Source of the DNA: Pseudomonadota bacterium
GTDB taxonomy: Bacteria; Myxococcota; Polyangia; GCA-2747355; JACKDQ01
Reading direction: 5' to 3'
DNA length: 5,880 bases
Assembly (NCBI GenBank): GCA_030591195.1
Contig: JAUVBO010000224.1
Location: forward strand, 1-5,880
Of the stretch, positions 1-5,104 are shown piece after piece; position 1 is the stretch's first letter; each line of letters starts with the position of its first letter. The position numbers and the translations under genes were made by a program. Under the pieces are notes generated by a model, which saw only the letters and a list, made by a program, of their open reading frames with translations, did not search any database and was not told the DNA's origin.

Positions 1-401
1 CGCTGGTACCCGAGCGCGGCGACTCGGACATCGACCGGTTCTTCGGCGGCTTCGTGCCCGAGGTCGGCTCCCGTCGCCAGCGGGCGCGCCCCGCGGGCAA
101 GGACCTCTTCGTCGAGCTGCGACTGATGGCCCACGAGGCGCGTCGCGGTGGCCTCTTTCCGGTGCACATCCCCGTGGTTTGTTGCTGCCCGACCTGTGGC
201 GATCAGCCAGAGGCCGATGCCCGGCGCGCCTGCAAGATCTGTCGGGGGGCGGGGCGTGTCACCGAGGACCGGATGGTCGACGTGGCCGCGCCTCCTGGGG
301 TGCGGCACGGTGACACCGCGCGGATCCCGATGGAGGACGTCGGCCTGGACAAGTGCGATCTGATCGTCGAGGTGCTGGTGACCAAGGTCAAGGCGGACTG
401 A
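1..401 (+). CDS. DnaJ-related protein, C-terminal part (5' end outside window)
   Basis: The frame is open from base 3 to the TGA at 399-401, giving about 132 visible residues, so the gene starts upstream of the window. The visible part begins with an Asp/Phe/Gly-rich linker (DRFFGGF) like the G/F region of DnaJ. Next comes a segment resembling the first C-terminal substrate-binding domain (KDLFVELRLMAHEARRGG). One pair of zinc-binding CxxC motifs follows (CPTC, then CKICRGAG twelve residues later). The end (APPGVRHGDTARIPMEDVG, then DLIVEVLV) matches the DnaJ pattern of a Pro-Gly-Val/Asp-Gly turn followed by a Gly-Asp-Leu strand. Classical DnaJ has four CxxCxGxG repeats binding two zinc ions; here only one zinc site is seen and the second C-terminal domain is missing. 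A J domain is expected upstream but cannot be seen. The likely role is an Hsp70 co-chaperone with a reduced architecture. The family call is good; the exact function is unknown. Confidence 0.75.
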   Translation, partial: LVPERGDSDIDRFFGGFVPEVGSRRQRARPAGKDLFVELRLMAHEARRGGLFPVHIPVVCCCPTCGDQPEADARRACKICRGAGRVTEDRMVDVAAPPGVRHGDTARIPMEDVGLDKCDLIVEVLVTKVKAD

Positions 402-406
402 GGTGA

Positions 407-1090
407 TCAGGACTCGTCGAGGATCTGGGCGCGGAAGGCCTCGAGGCCGCCGGCGGCGTCGAGGGCCGGGCCGAGGCGCTTCTTGACCCCCATCGCGCGG
501 TAGCGCTCGACGATCCGCGCGACCAGCGGCTCCACCTCCTCGGGGGAGACGTCCTCGGCGAGCAGCTCGCCGATCCGGGGCCGGACGCCGACCTGGCCGC
601 CGACCAGCACCTTGAAGCCCTTGCGGGTGCCGACGAGGCCGATGTCGCGGACCTGGGCCTCGGCGCAGTCCATCGGGCAGCCGGAGACGGCGATCTTCAT
701 CTTGTTTGGCACCGGGAGGTTGTTGAAGCGTTCCTCGAGCTTGATGCCGATCTCGAGCGAAGGCTGCTTGCCCAGGCGGCAGCAGCTGGTACCCGGGCAG
801 GCCTTGATCCCGCGGATGCAGAGCCCGAAGGCGATGCCGGCGTCGAGGCCGAGGTCGGCCCAGAACCCGTCGATCTCCTCCTCGGCGATGCCGATCACCG
901 CCAGCCGCTGGGCCGAGGTGATCTTGATCAGGTCCGCGCCGTGTTTCTCCGCTGCGTCAGCGATCCTGCGCAGCAGGTCGAAGTCGGTGATCAAGCCGCA
1001 GGGGATCCGCGGGGTCAGCGCGTAGGTCTGACCGTCGCGCTGGAGGATCGCGCCCTTGTCGAGCAGGTTGCGTTTCTTCTCTGGGCTCAT
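407..1090 (-). CDS. Small siroheme/[4Fe-4S] sulfite (or nitrite) reductase-like protein
   Basis: This 227-residue protein resembles the low-molecular-weight assimilatory-type sulfite reductases known from Desulfovibrio and methanogens (about 220 residues), which are one half of the usual duplicated sulfite/nitrite reductase fold. Residues about 10-75 form the ferredoxin-like half domain (LTPRIPCGLITDF; then IKITSAQRLAVIGI with T58, Q61 and R62 as in siroheme enzymes). The cluster-binding motif is complete: C98-x5-C104 (ACPGTSCC) and C138-x3-C142 (GCPMDC), which together hold a [4Fe-4S] cluster bridged to siroheme. Expected reaction: six-electron reduction of sulfite to sulfide, or nitrite to ammonia; the sequence alone cannot separate these. 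No signal peptide is seen, so it is probably cytoplasmic. The ATG at 1090 overlaps the upstream gene's TGA in an ATGA arrangement, and a purine run (GGGGGAAAGAG) precedes it, so translation is probably coupled. In the same frame the open reading frame runs back to 1537, but that stretch is an alternate-frame reading of the upstream gene. The electron donor is not encoded nearby. Confidence 0.85.
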   Translation of the reverse strand: MSPEKKRNLLDKGAILQRDGQTYALTPRIPCGLITDFDLLRRIADAAEKHGADLIKITSAQRLAVIGIAEEEIDGFWADLGLDAGIAFGLCIRGIKACPGTSCCRLGKQPSLEIGIKLEERFNNLPVPNKMKIAVSGCPMDCAEAQVRDIGLVGTRKGFKVLVGGQVGVRPRIGELLAEDVSPEEVEPLVARIVERYRAMGVKKRLGPALDAAGGLEAFRAQILDES

Positions 1091-1953
1091 CGTTCGCTCT
1101 TTCCCCCGCTGAAGACCACGCGCCCGAAGCGCGACGCGCGGTGGAAGTTGCCCTGGCGGAGGGTCGGTGACCAGGCGAGGGACTCGCGCTGGCCATCGCG
1201 GAAGCTGTAGAGGTTGATCCGCCAGCGGTCGCCGACCTTCGGCGGCACGGCGACCTCGCGGTCGGCGGGCGGCGCGAAGGCCCGCCAGGGGATCGCCAGC
1301 TCGAGGGTGTAGCGCCCGGCGGCTCGATCGACCACCACGGCGCGCTCGATGCCGCTCTGCCACCGCTGGTGGCCGAAGCGGCGCCGGCCCGGCTGGCCGG
1401 TGATCGGCCGGTTGTAGTCGTCGAAGCGGGTGTCCCAGACCGCCCCGGCGGTGTCGACCTGCACCTCGTAGTAGTGGCGGTTGTCGCCCGGGTCGCCCGG
1501 CTGGATCATCAGCTCCACCGCCGAGGATTGCTCCCACAGGTGCGGGTCGGTGTCGTCGCGGGCGAAGGGCGAGCTCGGCGCCCGGTCGTGGACGACGAAG
1601 CCGCAGTAGAGTCGCTGCTCGTCCCAGGTCAGGCGGGCGGAGGCGTTGACCGGCGACTCCGGGCGCGGCTTGCCATCGGCCGGGTGGACGAACGGGCCGG
1701 TGTCGCCGGCCTGTCTCCAGGCGGGCTCATCGAGGCGGCCGTCGATCTTGATCACCCCCCTCGCCCGCGGCGCGACGAGCTCGGGGATCCGGCCATCGCT
1801 GCGGTCGACCCCCGCGAGGTCGAGCGGTGGCTTCTTCGCTGGGCACCGGCAGCCGGCCGCCGCCCAGCAGAGGGTGGCGAACGCGGCAGGCGCGAGCGCG
1901 GCCAGCGAGGTCGCGACGAGGCGTCGAGTGCTGCGGCTGGCTCGCTTGATCAT
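1087..1953 (-). CDS. Exported carbohydrate-binding family 9 (CBM9)-like protein, possible lipoprotein
   Basis: This 288-residue protein starts with a basic N-terminus (MIKRASRSTRR) and a hydrophobic Ala/Leu segment (about 12-33), ending at AAAGC. C35 could be lipidated, though the lipobox is not classical; otherwise signal peptidase I would cut nearby. The rest is a single CBM9-like beta-sandwich: IDGRLDEPAW (70-79), LTWDEQRLYCGFVVHD (108-123), WEQSSAVELMIQP (140-152), YYEVQVDTAGAVWDTR (161-176), YTLELAIPWRAF (215-226) and GDRWRINLYSFRD (241-253). These are hallmark strands of the family, often found in periplasmic or outer-surface proteins that bind sugars or related ligands. No catalytic domain is attached. 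I chose the ATG at 1953 because it begins the signal peptide. The frame is open further, to 2157, but that extension would overlap the divergent gene and has no signal-peptide character. It lies directly upstream of the small siroheme reductase, overlapping by four bases. The functional link between the two is not obvious and the ligand is unknown. Confidence 0.8.
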   Translation of the reverse strand: MIKRASRSTRRLVATSLAALAPAAFATLCWAAAGCRCPAKKPPLDLAGVDRSDGRIPELVAPRARGVIKIDGRLDEPAWRQAGDTGPFVHPADGKPRPESPVNASARLTWDEQRLYCGFVVHDRAPSSPFARDDTDPHLWEQSSAVELMIQPGDPGDNRHYYEVQVDTAGAVWDTRFDDYNRPITGQPGRRRFGHQRWQSGIERAVVVDRAAGRYTLELAIPWRAFAPPADREVAVPPKVGDRWRINLYSFRDGQRESLAWSPTLRQGNFHRASRFGRVVFSGGKSER

Positions 1954-1965
1954 CGCTCGCGGAGC

Positions 1966-1993
1966 AGTATATCTCCCCACGGATCGTAGACAA
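1966..1993 (-). promoter_or_regulatory. Sigma-70-type promoter for the CBM9/siroheme-reductase operon
   Basis: On the minus strand, TTGTCT (1993-1988; 4 of 6 to TTGACA) is followed after 16 bases by TATACT (1971-1966; 5 of 6 to TATAAT). It faces the gene starting at 1953. Transcription would begin near 1959, leaving a leader of only about six bases, which agrees with the absence of a recognisable Shine-Dalgarno in front of that ATG. The motif match is seen in the sequence; promoter activity is inferred. Confidence 0.5.
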
Positions 1994-2013
1994 CCGGCGC
2001 CCGCCGACAGTGA

Positions 2014-2041
2014 TTGCTGATCCTGATTGAGTTGATATCCT
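2014..2041 (+). promoter_or_regulatory. Weak candidate promoter for the M20 peptidase/selD operon
   Basis: TTGCTG (2014-2019; 3 of 6) and TATCCT (2036-2041; 4 of 6) are 16 bases apart and point at the ATG at 2051. Transcription would start around 2048, again almost at the start codon, and no Shine-Dalgarno precedes that ATG. The stretch is AT-rich and holds TGATT/TGATC repeats (from 2011, 2018 and 2024) and TTGAT from 2032, which could be an operator. The match is weak and is listed because the surrounding sequence is otherwise very GC-rich. Confidence 0.3.
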
Positions 2042-2050
2042 TTACGGTCG

Positions 2051-3664
2051 ATGAAGCCCGCCAAAGCCTTCTTGATCGTCTTCGTCGGCCTCGCCTGCGC
2101 CTGTGCCCACCCGATCAAGCAGCTCGGCCGCGGCCCGGACCTCGCCGGCTGGAACACGGCGGTGGACTGGAAGGCGGCCGGCGACGAGGCGGCGCAGCTG
2201 CTCGCCGGCTACCTCCAGGTCGACACGATCAACCCACCAGGCAACGAGACCCGCGGCGCGCGCTACCTCGCCGCGGTGCTCGCGCGAGAGGGGATCGCCG
2301 CGGAGATTATCGAGTTCGCGCCGGGCCGCGGCTCGCTGATCGCCCGCTTGAGCGGCCAGGGCAAGCAGAAGCCGCTCTGCCTGCTGTCGCACATCGACGT
2401 CGCCAGCGCCGATCCCGGCGCCTGGCCGGCGGGTCGGGGGCCGCTGTCGGGCACCATCGACGACCAGGGGCAGATCTGGGGCCGCGGTGCCCTCGACATG
2501 AAGGGCATGGGGGTGATCGAGCTGATGACCCTGATCTGGCTCAAGCGCCTCGAGGTGCCGCTGACCCGCGATGTGATCTTGCTCGCTGTGGCCGACGAGG
2601 AGGTCGGCGCTGGGGGCATGCGCCAGATCGTCGACCAGCGCTGGGGCGAGATCCGCTGCTCCCAGATGGTCAACGAGGGGGGGATCGGCGTGCGTGGCGC
2701 GCTGTTTGCGGACCACACGGTCTACGCCGTCTCGGTGGCCGAGAAGGGCGTGCTCTGGCTGCGGATGGTGGTGCGCGGTCGCGGTGGCCACGGCTCCACG
2801 CCGTACCCGGACCACACCCCGCGGCTGCTACTGCGGGCGATCCGGCGGCTCGAGCGGCGGCGACCACGGGCGCGCTATCACCCGGCCCTGCTCGAGCTCT
2901 TGGCGCAGATCGGCACCAGCCGGGGCGGCCTGAGCGGCTTCGTGCTCCGGCGTCCGGCGCTGGTCCGCGCGCTGGTCACCGGCCGGCTGATGAAGACCCC
3001 GGGTACCCGCGCGGCGCTGATCGACACCGTCAACGTCACCGGCATCAGCACCGGCGCCAAGCAGCCGAACGTCGTGACCACCCGCGCCACCGCAACCATC
3101 GACTGTCGCCTGCTGCCGGGCACCGACCCCCAGCGGTTGCTCGCCGAGCTGCGGCAGCTGGTGGGCGACCGAAAGCGGGTCAGCTTCGAGGTGATCGAGC
3201 AAGCGCCGGCGCTGGTCAGCAGCTGGGACGATCCGTTCTACCGCGCCCTGGCCCGCCACGCGGTGGGCCAGCGCACCGACGCCGCGGCCGGGCCCGTGGT
3301 CTCGATCGGCTTCACCGACTCGATGTACGCCCGCAAGCTCGGCACCCGGGCCTACGGCCTGGTGCCCTTCGAAGTGACCAAGGCCGAGGCCGAGACGATG
3401 CACGCGCCGAAGGAGCGGGTCTCGGTGAAGAACGTTCGCGAGGGGCTGCGGATCCTCTTTGCCGCGGTGGTCGAGGTCTCGGCGGACCTTGGTCGGCGAG
3501 CACCGGCCGGCGGTCCCGCCCGTCCGCCCCGGCGTCCACGGCTCGACGGCCGGCAGTACAACCGGCCTCCGCCCGCGGCGACCCAGGCGACGAGCGAGGC
3601 GACGACCCGCCCGGTGAGCGCATCCCAGCCGGCAACCGTGAAGGACTGTCCGCCCTGCTCGTAG
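2051..3664 (+). CDS. Exported M20-family metallopeptidase (PM20D1/carboxypeptidase S-like)
   Basis: This 537-residue protein has the full set of M20 di-zinc hydrolase motifs: LLSHIDV with H114 and D116, GRGALDMKG with bridging D149, ADEEVG with general base E183 and ligand E184, NEGG with E209, and MHAPKE with H451. The dimerisation domain carries GRGGHGS (H247), and STGAKQPNVV (333-342) and SIGFTDS (418-424) are also typical. The order and spacing resemble PM20D1 and yeast carboxypeptidase S, which hydrolyse peptides or N-acyl amino acids; the substrate here is not known. Residues 1-18 form a short hydrophobic signal (AFLIVFVGLACACA) that suggests export. C16 or C18 could be lipidated but neither fits a classical lipobox. 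After the catalytic domain (about residue 478) comes a Pro/Arg/Ala/Thr-rich, probably disordered tail of nearly 60 residues ending in DCPPCS, which is unusual for the family. The ATG at 2051 lacks a Shine-Dalgarno but begins the signal segment. selD follows 26 bases downstream, probably in the same transcript. Confidence 0.85.
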   Translation: MKPAKAFLIVFVGLACACAHPIKQLGRGPDLAGWNTAVDWKAAGDEAAQLLAGYLQVDTINPPGNETRGARYLAAVLAREGIAAEIIEFAPGRGSLIARLSGQGKQKPLCLLSHIDVASADPGAWPAGRGPLSGTIDDQGQIWGRGALDMKGMGVIELMTLIWLKRLEVPLTRDVILLAVADEEVGAGGMRQIVDQRWGEIRCSQMVNEGGIGVRGALFADHTVYAVSVAEKGVLWLRMVVRGRGGHGSTPYPDHTPRLLLRAIRRLERRRPRARYHPALLELLAQIGTSRGGLSGFVLRRPALVRALVTGRLMKTPGTRAALIDTVNVTGISTGAKQPNVVTTRATATIDCRLLPGTDPQRLLAELRQLVGDRKRVSFEVIEQAPALVSSWDDPFYRALARHAVGQRTDAAAGPVVSIGFTDSMYARKLGTRAYGLVPFEVTKAEAETMHAPKERVSVKNVREGLRILFAAVVEVSADLGRRAPAGGPARPPRRPRLDGRQYNRPPPAATQATSEATTRPVSASQPATVKDCPPCS

Positions 3665-3678
3665 GGCGGATCGAAGGG

Positions 3679-3684
3679 AAGGAA
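3679..3684 (+). promoter_or_regulatory. Shine-Dalgarno that fixes the selD start
   Basis: AAGGAA ends six bases before the ATG at 3691. It supports translation starting upstream of the in-frame TGA at 3751 rather than at a start codon after it. The downstream TTG at 3790 has no comparable purine-rich site in front of it. Confidence 0.7.
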
Positions 3685-3690
3685 CGCAGG

Positions 3691-4752
3691 ATGAACCAGC
3701 GACGCGACCTGCGCAAGATCGCGCTGACCCAGACGGTCAAGGGCGCCGGCTGAGCCTCCAAGCTCGGGCCAGGGGACCTGGCCCAGGCATTGTGTGGGCT
3801 ATCGCTCGGCGAGCACCCCGAGCTGCTGGTGGGGATCGAGCGCGCCGACGACGCCGGCGTCTACCGGCTGACGGACGAGTGCGCCCTGGTCCAGACGATC
3901 GATTTCTTCACCCCCATCGTCGACGATCCATATCGCTTCGGCCAGATCGCCGCGGCCAACGCCCTGAGCGACGTCTACGCCATGGGCGGCCGGCCGATCT
4001 GTGCGATGAACATCGTCTGCTTTCCCAACGGGACGATGGAGATCGCCGTGCTGCACGAGGTGCTGCGTGGTGGGCTGGACAAGGTCCACGAGGCGGGGGC
4101 CTGCCTGGTGGGCGGCCACAGCATCGCCGACACGGAGCTGAAGTACGGTCTCTCGGTCAGCGGCACGGTGCACCCCGATCGGGTCTGGACCAACGGGGCC
4201 GGGCAGCCCGGCGACCGGCTGGTGCTGACCAAGGCTCTGGGCACCGGCATCGTCGCCACCGCGGTCAAGCGGGGCAAGTCCAGCAGCTCCGCGGCCTCCT
4301 CCGCCGAGGCGTCGATGATGACGCTCAATCGCCTCGCCGCCGAGGCGCTGATCGATGGTGGCTTCGAGGTGCATGCCTGCACCGACGTCACCGGCTTCGG
4401 CCTGCTAGGCCATGGCTGCGAGATGGTTGGCGAGGAGCTGGGGATGCGGCTCGAGCCGGCCGCCGTGCCGCTGCTGCCCGAGGCTGATGTCTACGCCCAG
4501 CAGGGGCTCTGCCCCGGTGGTCTGAAGCGCAATCGCGACTTCCGCGCGCCGCGGGTCGACACCGCCCCCGAGGTGGCACCCTGGCTGGTGGATCTGCTGT
4601 TCGATCCCCAGACCTCCGGAGGCCTGCTGGTGGCCCTGCCGGCCGATCAGGCCGACCGAGCCGTCGAGGCGCTCGGGCAAGCGGGGGTCGCGGTTGCGGC
4701 CGTGGTCGGCGAGCTGACCGAGGAGCACCCCGGCCGGATCCAACTCGTGTAG
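3691..4752 (+). CDS. selD: Selenide, water dikinase SelD, itself a selenoprotein (Sec at residue 21)
   Basis: SelD makes selenophosphate from selenide and ATP; selenophosphate is the selenium donor for selenocysteine-tRNA and, in some bacteria, selenouridine in tRNA. Read through the TGA at 3751-3753 as selenocysteine, the protein has 353 residues, close to the 347 of E. coli SelD. Sec21 lies in VKGAG-U-ASKLGP, aligning with E. coli Cys17 in GAGCGCK, and K24 aligns with the essential Lys20. Further family motifs: RADDAGVY with D53 and D54 (ATP/Mg binding), TIDFFTPIVDDP (69-80), NALSDVYAMGG (90-100), GGHS (141-144), TDVTGFGLLGH with D232 (231-241) and DPQTSGGLL (305-313). E. coli Cys19 is replaced by Ser23. 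The coding frame is open on both sides of the TGA, an SD precedes the ATG at 3691, and a SECIS-like hairpin follows the TGA. If the TGA were taken as a stop, the remaining frame would begin at TTG 3790 and lack the catalytic loop. It lies 26 bases after the M20 peptidase gene. It is presumably cytoplasmic. Confidence 0.95.
3751..3788 (+). promoter_or_regulatory. UGA selenocysteine codon and bacterial SECIS hairpin
   Basis: After the UGA (3751-3753), GGGCCAGG (3766-3773) pairs perfectly with CCTGGCCC (3777-3784) around a three-base loop GGA (3774-3776). The stem can be extended past one C/A mismatch by U3764-G3786, C3763-G3787 and G3762-C3788. Twenty bases separate the UGA from the loop, and a G occupies both of the first two loop positions. 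These agree with the general bacterial SECIS pattern recognised by SelB (UGA-to-loop distance in the tens of bases, small apical loop with G at its start). The hairpin lies inside the coding sequence, as bacterial SECIS elements do. Confidence 0.85.
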
Positions 4753-4765
4753 CTGTGGCTGCTGT

Positions 4766-4779
4766 GGGCACCGGTGCCC
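4766..4779 (+). terminator. Possible transcription-end hairpin after selD
   Basis: GGGCACCGGTGCCC is a perfect 14-base palindrome 14 bases past the selD stop. As RNA it would form a five-pair stem (GGGCA/TGCCC) with a CCGG loop. There is no T-run after it, so it is not a classical intrinsic terminator. Position is the main argument for it. Confidence 0.25.
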
Positions 4780-4893
4780 CATCCGAAATTCGGTGAGCGC
4801 GACGTCACGGTCCCGATCGCGGATTGTTGAGCACAGGTCATTTCAAATAGTTAGGTTGCTTGACGTCGCGTCGGATCCGCGGCGCTAGGCCTC

Positions 4894-4915
4894 TCGGAGC
4901 CAGAGATTCCTCCGA
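4894..4915. repeat. Inverted repeat, candidate enhancer-binding-protein site
   Basis: TCGGAG (4894-4899) and CTCCGA (4910-4915) are perfect inverted 6-mers separated by 10 bases. The centre lies about 133 bases upstream of the predicted sigma-54 transcription start (about 5038), inside the usual range for activator sites of sigma-54 promoters. The repeat is seen directly; its role is inferred. Confidence 0.35.
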
Positions 4916-4956
4916 AAGACAAGACGCCTGCGCGGAAATATGGAGCACTGGATCTT

Positions 4957-4984
4957 AATCATGCGGGTCGCGGCCCGTTTGATT
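4957..4984. repeat. 28-base imperfect inverted repeat upstream of the sigma-54 promoter
   Basis: AATCA (4957-4961) pairs with TGATT (4980-4984) and the inner CGGG (4964-4967) pairs with CCCG (4974-4977). Between them are one T/T mismatch and one G-T wobble. The dyad is centred about 67 bases before the predicted transcription start. It could be a protein-binding site or, as RNA, a hairpin ending a transcript from the left. Confidence 0.35.
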
Positions 4985-5011
4985 CCGCTAGCTTATGGCT
5001 TGTTCCGATGT

Positions 5012-5027
5012 TGGCACGTCCGTTGCT
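5012..5027 (+). promoter_or_regulatory. Sigma-54 (RpoN) -24/-12 promoter
   Basis: TGGCAC (5012-5017), five bases, then TTGCT (5023-5027) matches the sigma-54 consensus TGGCAC-N5-TTGCW at every defined position, with the GG (5013) and GC (5025) exactly 12 bases apart. The preceding T and following G (TTGGCACG) also fit the extended consensus. Transcription would start near 5038, giving a leader of about 67 bases before the start codon at 5105. It lies in a non-coding region facing a gene with a good Shine-Dalgarno. Sigma-54 promoters need an ATPase activator bound upstream, and candidate dyads are present. Confidence 0.8.
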
Positions 5028-5072
5028 TTCTCCCGGTCCACCTAGCCAATAGCGATGAAGCGGTGAGTTGAA

Positions 5073-5093
5073 CGTCCGGCAGGACGACAGGAG
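5073..5093 (+). promoter_or_regulatory. Leader hairpin and Shine-Dalgarno of the secreted-protein gene
   Basis: CGTCC (5073-5077) and GGACG (5082-5086) form a five-pair stem with a GGCA loop, followed after two bases by AGGAG (5089-5093). The Shine-Dalgarno is 8 bases from TTG 5102 and 11 bases from ATG 5105, so the exact start is uncertain by one codon. The hairpin may keep the ribosome site open or be a binding site for a GGA-recognising regulator; nothing further supports the latter. Confidence 0.45.
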
Positions 5094-5104
5094 CAACGGC
5101 ATTG

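Larger units (their letters stand above)
4753..5101. other. Non-coding stretch between selD and the secreted-protein gene
   Basis: No convincing gene is seen on either strand in these 349 bases, which are more AT-rich than the flanking genes. The left end holds a small palindrome just after selD, the middle holds two inverted repeats, and the right end holds a sigma-54 promoter, a small leader hairpin and a Shine-Dalgarno. I looked for a tRNA (including the long selenocysteine tRNA) and found no T-arm or acceptor-stem pattern. Confidence 0.6.

Noticed and set aside
437..457. Palindromes GGCCTCGAGGCC and GCCGCCGGCGGC near the end of the reductase gene, as a terminator
   Set aside because: They lie in GC-rich coding sequence with no T-run on either side; such palindromes are expected by chance at this base composition.
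1091..1537. Upstream extension of the siroheme-reductase frame to 1537 on the minus strand
   Set aside because: It is an Arg/Ala/Gly-rich alternate-frame reading of the CBM9 gene; the family N-terminus begins near the ATG at 1090, which has a purine-rich site and an ATGA overlap.
1369..1989. 206-codon plus-strand open frame antisense to the CBM9 gene
   Set aside because: Its composition is typical of GC-rich antisense shadows (Arg/Ala/Val/Gly/Asp), with no family resemblance, while the opposite strand encodes clear CBM9 motifs.
1954..2157. Longer N-terminus of the CBM9 protein from 2157
   Set aside because: It would run through the divergent promoter region and overlap the M20 gene; a proper signal peptide starts at 1953.
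2014..3690. Long plus-strand open frame leading into the first codons of selD
   Set aside because: It is a low-complexity Arg/Ala/Gly-rich shadow of the M20 gene. Only its last 60 bases before the TGA (from 3691) are genuine, as the SelD N-terminus.
3751..3753. The TGA as a stop making selD a pseudogene, or a start at TTG 3790
   Set aside because: The codon sits at the exact catalytic position, a SECIS-like hairpin follows, all other motifs are intact, and a start at 3790 would remove the conserved active-site loop.
4801..4867. GACGTC repeated at 4801 and 4862 as a regulator-binding pair
   Set aside because: Only six to seven bases are shared and the site is a common short palindrome in GC-rich DNA; there is no further support.
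4753..5000. A tRNA (including selC) or riboswitch in the non-coding stretch
   Set aside because: No T-arm, acceptor stem or known riboswitch core could be matched by eye; the sigma-54 promoter and dyads explain the region better.
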